Source: Acidimicrobiaceae bacterium (GTDB lineage: Bacteria; Actinomycetota; Acidimicrobiia; Acidimicrobiales; RAAP-2). Taken from it: DNA of 10,221 bases. The notes beneath the pieces are model-generated. The model had not been told where the DNA came from. It saw only the letters and a list, made by a program, of their open reading frames with translations, and made no database searches. A program made the position numbers and the translations under genes. This document shows, piece by piece, positions 1 to 4,863 of this stretch. Position 1 is the first letter of the stretch; the number at the start of each line of letters is the position of its first letter. Location: positions 1 to 10,221 of the forward strand of contig PLCI01000134.1 in the NCBI GenBank assembly GCA_003135595.1, given 5' to 3'.

Positions 1-159
1 GTCTGCCCCGAGCACATCAAGATCACCGACAACGCCATCATCCCGATGAAGGAACGGGTCGTCGATGCCCACTACGACCCCGTGGCGTGGCTCGGCCGAG
101 TCGTGCGGCGCAAGAAGGTGCGCTCGGCTGACGAGGCGTCCGCGCCGCCCGTGCCCTAG
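1..159 (+). CDS. sdhB: Succinate dehydrogenase/fumarate reductase iron-sulfur subunit, 3' end only
   Basis: This is the last 52 codons of a gene that begins before the window; the reading frame is open from base 1 to TAG at 157-159. The peptide opens VCPEHIKITDNAIIPMKER and continues with VVDxxYDPVxWLG. That matches what I know of the C-terminus of actinobacterial SdhB proteins. The Cys of the CPEHI motif would be the last ligand of the C-terminal iron-sulfur cluster domain. SdhB passes electrons from the SdhA flavin to the membrane quinone site during succinate oxidation in the TCA cycle. The remaining tail is basic and then Ala/Pro-rich (RRKKVRSADEASAPP). The stop codon shares one base with the GTG start of the next gene, so the two are probably co-transcribed. 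Only the C-terminal domain is visible, so succinate dehydrogenase cannot be told apart from fumarate reductase. Confidence 0.85.
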   Translation, partial: VCPEHIKITDNAIIPMKERVVDAHYDPVAWLGRVVRRKKVRSADEASAPPVP

Positions 160-530
160 TGCCCGCCGCGCTGTTCACTGATGAGTGGCTGGCCGAGTGC
201 AATCGCGCGCTCGCCAACCTGGACGTGCCGCGCGCGTCCGCTGACCGGCTCGTCGTCACCGAGCTGGTCGCGAACGCACCGCCGGGCCGACACGGCGCGA
301 TCACACTCGTCGCCGATGCCGCCGGCGTGCGCCTCGCCGCAGGCGACGACCCCGCCGCCTCGGCGTGGCTCTCGGTCTCGATGTCGGACGCCGAGGCGCT
401 GCACGCCGGAGCACTCGACCCCGCCCGAGCGCTCATCGAGGGCCGCATCCGGATCCGGGGCGACTTCCGCGCGGTCGTCGACGCGGTCGGGCTGCTCGCC
501 GCGGCGCACGACTTGCTGCGGGTGCGCTGA
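159..530 (+). CDS. SCP2 sterol-binding domain-like small protein
   Basis: This 123-residue protein starts at GTG 159, which overlaps the preceding sdhB stop as TAGTG; that coupling is the reason for choosing this start. The C-terminal half reads LSVSMSDAEALHAGALDPAR followed by ALIEGRIRIRGDFRAVV. This is the SCP2 pattern: a hydrophobic strand, 'da..l..G.ldp..A...G+i.i.GD', then a C-terminal helix. SCP2 folds form a hydrophobic pocket that binds lipids or acyl-CoA. In bacteria they often occur as stand-alone proteins with no assigned substrate. No signal peptide or membrane segment is seen, so it is probably cytoplasmic. The protein is Ala-rich and shows no catalytic motif. The link to sdhB is positional only, and a role in succinate dehydrogenase function should not be assumed. 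The family call rests on pattern recognition, without a profile search. Confidence 0.7.
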   Translation: MPAALFTDEWLAECNRALANLDVPRASADRLVVTELVANAPPGRHGAITLVADAAGVRLAAGDDPAASAWLSVSMSDAEALHAGALDPARALIEGRIRIRGDFRAVVDAVGLLAAAHDLLRVR

Positions 531-561
531 CGCCGCCTGAGCGCGCGTGCTCAGAACGGCG
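531..561. terminator. Terminator-like inverted repeat between convergent SCP2-like and DJ-1/PfpI genes
   Basis: CTGAGC at 537-542 pairs perfectly with GCTCAG at 549-554 across a 6-base loop. After a small internal mismatch, CGCCG at 531-535 pairs with CGGCG at 557-561. The hairpin begins directly after the SCP2-like stop (TGA 528-530) and its right arm contains the reverse-strand stop of the DJ-1 gene (551-553). No T-tract follows on either strand. Such tails are often missing from high-GC actinobacterial terminators, so a bidirectional terminator is an inference. Confidence 0.55.
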
Positions 562-1150
562 GTGCGGGGTCGTACTGGATGATGCGACGGACCTGGCGCG
601 CACTGTCCGGCGAGGCGAGGCGCGCGACCAGGTGCAGGGCCATGTCGATTCCCGCGGACACGCCTGCGGCGGTGACGGTGTCCCCGTCGTCGACGAACCG
701 CACGTCGCGGCGCACGTCGATCGAGGGATCGAGCGACGCCAGGTGCTCGAGCGACGCCCAGTGCGTTGTCGCCGGGCGGCCCGACAGCAGGCCCGCTGCG
801 GCAAGGACCAGCGAGCCGGTGCAGACCGACGCAACGAGCGGCACCGTCGCGCGCATCGACCGCACCCACTCGAGGTGTGCTTCGTCGGCGAGCAGTGGTC
901 GCGTGCCCTGCCCGCCGGGATAGACGAGCACGTCGAGCTCGGGTGCGTCCTCGACGGCGAGGTGGGGCCGTAGGGCGAGGCCCTTGGCGCCGCGGACCTC
1001 GTCGCCGCCAAATGCCATCGTGGTCACGGACCAGCCGTCCTCAGGCAGGTGGGTGGACCAGGCGCCGAAGACCTCGTAGGGGCCGACCGCGTCGAGCTCC
1101 TCGAACTGGTCGAAGAGGAAGATGCCGATCCGGCGAGCCCCCGCTGGCAT
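551..1150 (-). CDS. DJ-1/PfpI-family protein (isonitrile hydratase-like)
   Basis: This 199-residue protein covers the class I glutamine amidotransferase-like fold of the DJ-1/PfpI superfamily. An N-terminal strand is followed by FDQFEELDAVGPYEVF (about residues 13-28, with the conserved acidic residues E17/E18). Next come LVYPGGQGT (75-83), the nucleophile elbow ASVCTGS with C110, and AAGLLSGRPATTHW just downstream. The VCTG...LLxGRxATTHW arrangement is typical of the isonitrile hydratase-like branch and of the N-terminal domain of GlxA-type regulators. Here there is no C-terminal AraC DNA-binding domain, because the gene ends at IIQYDPAPPF. The start chosen is ATG 1150, just before the conserved first strand. 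The frame stays open to GTG 1231, but that adds 27 residues of low conservation. The real substrate is unknown; this may be a hydratase or a stress-related enzyme. Confidence 0.8.
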   Translation of the reverse strand: MPAGARRIGIFLFDQFEELDAVGPYEVFGAWSTHLPEDGWSVTTMAFGGDEVRGAKGLALRPHLAVEDAPELDVLVYPGGQGTRPLLADEAHLEWVRSMRATVPLVASVCTGSLVLAAAGLLSGRPATTHWASLEHLASLDPSIDVRRDVRFVDDGDTVTAAGVSAGIDMALHLVARLASPDSARQVRRIIQYDPAPPF

Positions 1151-1464
1151 CGAGCCAGCCTGCCACCGGCGTGCATCCCCGGCCGACCAGTCGGCGCCAG
1201 CAGCCAGATTCTCCTTCCCGTCCGAGACCACCCGGGTCTATTGTTCGGGGGTGGCTCGCGAGTGCCCCGCAGCGTCCGCCAGCGATCGCCGGAGGACTCC
1301 CCGCGCTGCCCCTCCGATCCGCCGCCGCCCCTCGTGCACGGTCGCCGTGCACCGCGTCTTCGCCCGGAACGCTCACCGCGCCGCCGGCACACGTGCCCGT
1401 TCGCTGCCGACCAGGTGCGTCAACTCGATCTGAAAGTGCAATGGGAAGCTGAGAAGGGAGCGCA
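1151..1464. other. Divergent intergenic region without a supported gene
   Basis: These 314 bases lie between the DJ-1/PfpI gene on - and the 68-residue protein gene on +, so both promoters should be here. I see no convincing coding frame. The region holds the perfect inverted repeat at 1334-1352 and a shorter one, GGCAC-ac-GTGCC at 1386-1397. It also holds the palindrome GCGATCGC at 1282-1289 and a ribosome binding site AAGGGAG at 1454-1460. Bases 1151-1231 could instead encode an N-terminal extension of the DJ-1 protein. No -35/-10 pair stands out. Confidence 0.6.
1334..1352. promoter_or_regulatory. Perfect 8-bp inverted repeat, possible operator or leader hairpin
   Basis: GTGCACGG (1334-1341) and CCGTGCAC (1345-1352) are exact reverse complements around a TCG loop. 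The repeat is in the middle of the divergent intergenic region, about 110 bases before the 68-residue protein start and about 180 bases before the DJ-1 start. It could be a repressor-type operator or an RNA stem in a leader. No protein binding it can be named from the sequence. Confidence 0.4.
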
Positions 1465-1671
1465 ATGACCGCAACGGTTGTCAATGACCACTTCTTGCTG
1501 AGGTACCGAGCGCTGATGGATGCCGAGGACCAGGCGTTCGACGAGCTGGAGCATGCCTGCGAGGACGGCGACGGGCCGCACTTCATCGAGGAGATGGGGA
1601 TCTGGATGACCGCGCTGCGGGCGAAGCTGACGTTCCTTGAGCGATCGGGGTTCGAAGTCCCCGCTGCCTGA
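1465..1671 (+). CDS. Small acidic protein of unknown function, 68 residues
   Basis: I do not recognise this protein. It starts at ATG 1465 behind a good ribosome binding site (AAGGGAG at 1454-1460, 4 bases from the ATG) and ends at TGA 1669-1671. G/C dominates at third codon positions as in the neighbours, which supports real coding. The sequence is acidic, mostly predicted helical, with few prolines: DAEDQAFDELEHACEDGDG (about residues 19-37) leads into an amphipathic stretch containing IEEMGIWMTALRAKLTFLER. It has no signal peptide and one cysteine. It precedes the nucleoside phosphorylase gene on the same strand by 73 bases, with a strong hairpin between. Co-transcription with partial termination is possible, but any functional link is unproven. 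Confidence 0.65.
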   Translation: MTATVVNDHFLLRYRALMDAEDQAFDELEHACEDGDGPHFIEEMGIWMTALRAKLTFLERSGFEVPAA

Positions 1672-1680
1672 GCTCCCCAC

Positions 1681-1705
1681 CTCGGCGCGCGTGACCCGCG
1701 CCGAG
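1681..1705 (+). terminator. Strong GC-rich hairpin between small ORF and nucleoside phosphorylase
   Basis: CTCGGCGCG (1681-1689) and CGCGCCGAG (1697-1705) are perfect 9-bp arms around the 7-base loop CGTGACC. The stem starts 9 bases after the stop of the 68-residue gene. No T-run follows. It looks like a factor-dependent or high-GC intrinsic terminator, or an attenuating stem ahead of the phosphorylase gene. It also argues that the open frame upstream of 1745 is leader and not protein. Confidence 0.55.
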
Positions 1706-1744
1706 CGCACCCCGATTGGCGGCGGCGGCGTCCACGACCGAGAC

Positions 1745-2527
1745 GTGGTTGCGGTCGATGACGTCCCGCTGTTGGAGGACGACCTCTCCGCACCTGGTCT
1801 GATCCAGCCTGGCGCGGGCATGATGCCACTGCAGCTCGACGGTGCGACTCCCGAGGTCGCGGTCCTGTGCTTCTTCCAAGAGGTCCTCGAGACACTCGAG
1901 GCGCGTGGGCGGGCCCGACGGGTGGGACGACTCGTGAGCGAGATCGGTCCCAACCCGCTGTACGTGGTCGAGGTGGGAGACAGCGAGGTGCTCGTCGTGC
2001 ACCCCGGCGTGGGCGCCCCGCTCGCCGCGGGGATGCTCGAGGAGGTCATCGCCCTCGGCTGCACGCGGATCGTCGCGTGCGGCGGAGCCGGCGCGCTTCG
2101 TGACGACCTCGTCCTCGGCCACGCCGTCGTCGTCGACGCCGCGGTCCGCGACGAGGGCACGTCGTACCACTACCTACCGGCGTCGCGGGTGGTCTCGGCC
2201 GACCCGCACGGCGTCTCGGTGCTCGTGAGCCTGCTCGAGGAGCGACAGGTCCCGTTCCTCGTGGGCATGTCGTGGACGACCGATGCCTTCTACCGCGAGG
2301 CGCGTCCGCGGATCGACCGACGGGTCGCCGAGGGGTGCCTGACCGTCGAGATGGAGGCGGCGGCATTCATGGCGGTGGCCCGTTTCCGAGGCGTCCGCTT
2401 CGCGCAGCTGCTCTACGCGGGCGACTCCGTCGCTGGGGAGTCCTGGGACGAGCGCGGCTGGAACCGGGCCCAGTCGATCCGAGAGGCGCTCTTCGAGCTC
2501 GCCCTCGAGGGCGCCCTCAGGCTGTGA
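1745..2527 (+). CDS. Nucleoside phosphorylase (PNP/uridine phosphorylase superfamily)
   Basis: With the GTG start at 1745 this is a 260-residue enzyme that would cleave a nucleoside with phosphate to free base and pentose 1-phosphate in the cytoplasm. The N-terminal PGLIQPG...VAVLCFFQEVLE is typical of a group of bacterial phosphorylases. HPGVGAPLAAGMLEE and RIVACGGAGAL are the phosphate and base loops. VEMEAAAF (E202-M203-E204) is the hallmark ribose-binding motif. LLYAGDSVAGE (D227) supplies an Asp where purine nucleoside phosphorylases hold their catalytic acid. Purine versus uridine preference cannot be decided. The start is uncertain: the frame is open back to TTG 1637 inside the 68-residue gene, ATG 1820 is also possible, and no strong ribosome binding site precedes 1745. 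I chose 1745 because it includes the conserved LIQPG segment and skips the hairpin at 1681-1705. The gene is convergent with mdh. Confidence 0.85.
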   Translation: MVAVDDVPLLEDDLSAPGLIQPGAGMMPLQLDGATPEVAVLCFFQEVLETLEARGRARRVGRLVSEIGPNPLYVVEVGDSEVLVVHPGVGAPLAAGMLEEVIALGCTRIVACGGAGALRDDLVLGHAVVVDAAVRDEGTSYHYLPASRVVSADPHGVSVLVSLLEERQVPFLVGMSWTTDAFYREARPRIDRRVAEGCLTVEMEAAAFMAVARFRGVRFAQLLYAGDSVAGESWDERGWNRAQSIREALFELALEGALRL

Positions 2528-2540
2528 CGGTCGCCGTTAC
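2524..2540. terminator. Hairpin spanning both stop codons of the convergent phosphorylase and mdh genes
   Basis: GTGACGG (2524-2530) pairs with CCGTTAC (2534-2540) around a TCG loop, with one G-T wobble. The left arm contains the phosphorylase TGA (2525-2527) and the right arm the reverse-strand TAA of mdh (2537-2539). Just upstream, the GAGGGC/GCCCTC units at 2501-2518 make overlapping perfect palindromes inside the phosphorylase reading frame and may strengthen the structure. There is no T-tract. A bidirectional terminator is an inference. Confidence 0.45.
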
Positions 2541-3538
2541 CTAGAGCCGATCAGGCCGAGCGCGACCACCTCGTCTCGCTCGGAGAGCAGCTCGTCGGTC
2601 GTCAGCTTGATCTTCTCCTGTGCGAACGCGCTGTGCTCGAAGCCCGGCTTGACGGTCCATGCCCCGAGCCCGTCGGCGACGATCGGGAAGCCGAACTGGA
2701 GCCCCTCGGGCACCCCGTACTCCCCCGCCGAGCAGACCGCGACCGACGTGCAGCAGTCCGTGGGCGTCGGGTGGGTGAGCGAGACCACCGAGTCGATCGC
2801 GGCGTTCGCTGCGGAGGCCGCCGAGGAGGCCCCGCGCGCCTCGATGATGGCGGCTCCACGCTTCTGCACGGTCGTGAGGAACTCGCCCTGGAGCCACGCG
2901 TCGTCGCCGATCGCGAGCGTCGCGGGCTTGGCGGCGATCGTCGCGTTCTCGAAATCGGGGAACTGGGTTGCGGAGTGGTTGCCCCAGATCGCCAGGTTGC
3001 GCACGTCCGAGACGCCGACACCGGCGCGAGTGGCGAGCTGGGACTCGGCACGGTTCTGGTCGAGTCGGGTCATGGCGAACCAGCGCTCCGCGGGCACGTC
3101 CGGCGCCGCGCTCCGCGCTATAAGGCAGTTCGTGTTGCACGGGTTGCCGACGACGAGCACGCGGACGTCGCTCGCGGCGTGAGAGGCGATCGCCTCACCC
3201 TGGGGCTTGAAGATCCCCCCGTTGATGCTGAGCAGGTCCCCGCGCTCCATGCCCGCCTTGCGCGGCACCGAGCCGACCAGCAGCGCCCAGCTCGTGCCGT
3301 CGAAGGCCGCGGCAGGGCTGCTGGTGGCCTCGACGCCGACGAGCAACGGGAACGCGCAGTCCTCGAGCTCCATGACGACGCCCTCGAGCGACTTCATCGC
3401 GGGCTCGATCTCGAGCAGTCGCAGCACGACCGGCGTGTCGGTGCCGAGCAGCTGGCCCGAGGCGATCCGGAACAGCAGCTGGTAGCCGATCTGGCCGGCC
3501 GCGCCGGTGACGGTGACGTGGACGGGACGAGATGCCAT
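2537..3538 (-). CDS. mdh: Malate dehydrogenase
   Basis: This 333-residue enzyme oxidises malate to oxaloacetate with NAD in the TCA cycle. The sequence is of the cytosolic-type (LDH/MDH superfamily) group. The dinucleotide fold reads VTGAAGQIGY (10-19), and E43 in LLEIEP, at the end of the second strand, favours NAD over NADP. The mobile loop SVPRKAGMERGDLL carries the substrate arginines R93 and R99. VGNPCNTN (129-136) is the cofactor/active-site strand, RLDQNRA holds D159 and R162, and IWGNHSATQ holds the catalytic H187 paired with D159. ATG 3538 is chosen because AAGGAG precedes it by 5 bases; the frame is open a further 21 codons without such support. It lies 23 bases behind icd and is surely co-transcribed with it. 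Length and all key residues are normal. Confidence 0.95.
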   Translation of the reverse strand: MASRPVHVTVTGAAGQIGYQLLFRIASGQLLGTDTPVVLRLLEIEPAMKSLEGVVMELEDCAFPLLVGVEATSSPAAAFDGTSWALLVGSVPRKAGMERGDLLSINGGIFKPQGEAIASHAASDVRVLVVGNPCNTNCLIARSAAPDVPAERWFAMTRLDQNRAESQLATRAGVGVSDVRNLAIWGNHSATQFPDFENATIAAKPATLAIGDDAWLQGEFLTTVQKRGAAIIEARGASSAASAANAAIDSVVSLTHPTPTDCCTSVAVCSAGEYGVPEGLQFGFPIVADGLGAWTVKPGFEHSAFAQEKIKLTTDELLSERDEVVALGLIGSR

Positions 3539-3543
3539 TGGTG

Positions 3544-3549
3544 CTCCTT
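3544..3549 (-). promoter_or_regulatory. Ribosome binding site of mdh
   Basis: AAGGAG on the reverse strand lies 5 bases before ATG 3538, inside the 23-base icd-mdh gap. It fixes the mdh start against the longer open frame reaching 3601, which would overlap the end of icd. Confidence 0.8.
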
Positions 3550-3561
3550 CAGACGTGACGA

Positions 3562-4758
3562 TCAGAGGCGGTCGACGATGGCGCTCGCGAACTCGGAGCA
3601 CTTGACCTCAGTCGCGCCGTCCATGAGGCGCGCGAAGTCGTAGGTGACGATCTTGTCGGCGATGGTCGCCTCGAGGGCGCGGACGATCGATGTGGCGGCG
3701 TCGAACCAGCCGAGGTGCTCGTACATGAGCACGCCGCTCAGCAGCACGGACCCCGGATTGACCTTGTCCAGACCCGCGTACTTGGGAGCGGTCCCGTGGG
3801 TCGCCTCGAACACGCCATGCCCCGTCACGTAGTTGATGTTCGCGCCGGGAGCGATGCCGATCCCGCCCACCTGGGCCGCGAGCGCGTCGGAGAGGTAGTC
3901 GCCGTTGAGGTTCGGCGTCGCGATCACGTCGAACTCGGACGGGCGGGTGAGCACCTGCTGCAGCGTGATGTCAGCGATCGCGTCCTTCACGAGCAGCCTG
4001 CCCTCGGGCTTGCCGTCGCAGTCGTCCCAGCCGACCGCTCGTCCCTGGAACTCGTCGCGCACCAGCTCGTAGCCCCAGTTCATGAACGCACCCTCGGTGA
4101 ACTTCTGGATGTTGCCCTTGTGGACCAGGGTGACGGACTCCCGGCCGTGCGAGAGCGCGTAGTTGACGGCCGCTCGGACGAGCCGCTTGGAGCCGAACTC
4201 ACTCATGGGCTTGATGCCGATGCCCGAGCCCTCGCGGATCTTCCAGCCGAACTGCTCGATGAGGTAGTCGCGCAGTTTCTCGGCCTCGGGCGTGCCCGCC
4301 TCGACCTCCATGCCCGCGTACACGTCCTCGGTGTTCTCCCGGAAGATGACCATGTCGACGAGCTCGGGTCGCTTGACCGGCGACGGGACGCCCTCGAACC
4401 AGCGCACCGGGCGGAGGCAGACGTACAGGTCGAGCAGCTGTCGCAGCGCCACGTTCAGGCTCCGGAAACCCCCGCCGATCGGCGTGGTGAGCGGGCCCTT
4501 GATGCCGATCAGGTGGGTTCGGAACGCCTCCACGGTCGCATCGGGCAGCCAGTCCCCGGTCTCGTCGAACGCCTTCTGGCCCGCCAGGACCTCCTTCCAG
4601 GCGACGGACTTGCCGCACTTCTTCGCGGCGGCGTCCAGCACGAGCTTGGCGGCCGGCCAGATGTCCACACCGGTGCCGTCGCCCTCGATGAAGGGGATCA
4701 CCGGTTCGTCGGGGACACGCAGCGAACCGTCGGGTCCCATCGAGATGATGTCAGCCAT
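3562..4758 (-). CDS. icd: NADP-dependent isocitrate dehydrogenase
   Basis: This 398-residue enzyme converts isocitrate to 2-oxoglutarate and CO2 with NADP. It closely follows the dimeric E. coli Icd pattern. PFIEGDGTG (22-30) opens the domain. GGGFRSLNVALRQ (95-107) holds S100, N102 and R106, and LRPVR has R116. FRENTEDVYAG has R140 and Y147, VHKGNIQKFTEGAF has K214, and D263, D287 and D291 are the metal ligands. K325-Y326 in HGTAPKYAG plus Y372 and R376 in VTYDFARLM are the four residues that set NADP specificity in E. coli Icd. S100 matches the serine phosphorylated by AceK in E. coli, though AceK itself is not visible here. ATG 4758 has no clear ribosome binding site, so a leaderless mRNA is possible. 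It is the first gene of icd-mdh and is divergent from the S53 peptidase. Confidence 0.96.
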   Translation of the reverse strand: MADIISMGPDGSLRVPDEPVIPFIEGDGTGVDIWPAAKLVLDAAAKKCGKSVAWKEVLAGQKAFDETGDWLPDATVEAFRTHLIGIKGPLTTPIGGGFRSLNVALRQLLDLYVCLRPVRWFEGVPSPVKRPELVDMVIFRENTEDVYAGMEVEAGTPEAEKLRDYLIEQFGWKIREGSGIGIKPMSEFGSKRLVRAAVNYALSHGRESVTLVHKGNIQKFTEGAFMNWGYELVRDEFQGRAVGWDDCDGKPEGRLLVKDAIADITLQQVLTRPSEFDVIATPNLNGDYLSDALAAQVGGIGIAPGANINYVTGHGVFEATHGTAPKYAGLDKVNPGSVLLSGVLMYEHLGWFDAATSIVRALEATIADKIVTYDFARLMDGATEVKCSEFASAIVDRL

Positions 4759-4863
4759 CAGCCCAGCCTAGGCCAGTCGTTTTCAGCGTCCTGAGGGCGC
4801 TGGACGGTGGCGACCAGCACGGGCCGATGTCGCCGACACGCGGCGCTATGGAAGGATCGCGCG
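4759..4863. promoter_or_regulatory. Divergent promoter region of icd and the S53 peptidase
   Basis: These 105 bases must hold the promoters of both genes. On the reverse strand TAGGCT (4770-4765) fits a TANNNT -10 box that ends 6 bases before the icd ATG, the spacing expected for a leaderless transcript. It sits in the palindrome GCCTAGGC (4766-4773). No good -35 box is seen. CAGCG (4784-4788) and CGCTG (4798-4802) form an inverted repeat, as do CGCCG (4831-4835) and CGGCG (4841-4845). No clear promoter for the peptidase stands out. Confidence 0.4.
4850..4856 (+). promoter_or_regulatory. Ribosome binding site of the S53 peptidase gene
   Basis: GGAAGGA lies 7 bases before GTG 4864. It supports that start over the upstream in-frame GTG at 4807, which has no comparable site and would put 19 extra residues before the signal peptide. 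Confidence 0.65.

Noticed and set aside
1646..1663. tRNA T-arm-like sequence (CGGGG, TTCGAAGT, CCCCG)
   Set aside because: The loop is 8 bases, no matching acceptor, D-arm or anticodon arm lies upstream, and it falls inside the end of a coding frame.
1637..1744. Longer phosphorylase start at TTG 1637 or GTG 1691
   Set aside because: It would overlap the 68-residue gene or place the 1681-1705 hairpin in coding sequence, and the added residues do not resemble the family; no ribosome binding site supports it.
2501..2518. Overlapping perfect palindromes GCCCTCGAGGGC and GAGGGCGCCCTC
   Set aside because: They lie in the phosphorylase frame as ordinary high-GC codons (Ala-Leu-Glu-Gly-Ala-Leu); not called as a separate element, only mentioned as a possible helper of the adjacent hairpin.
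3183..3196. 14-bp palindrome GAGGCGATCGCCTC in mdh
   Set aside because: It is explained by the codons for Glu-Ala-Ile-Ala in a conserved enzyme; no sign that it is an operator, and it is kept only as part of the octamer count.
2633..4794. Long + strand frames (2633-3643 and 3715-4794) opposite mdh and icd
   Set aside because: Both mirror the codon pattern of the real reverse-strand genes and encode no recognisable domain.
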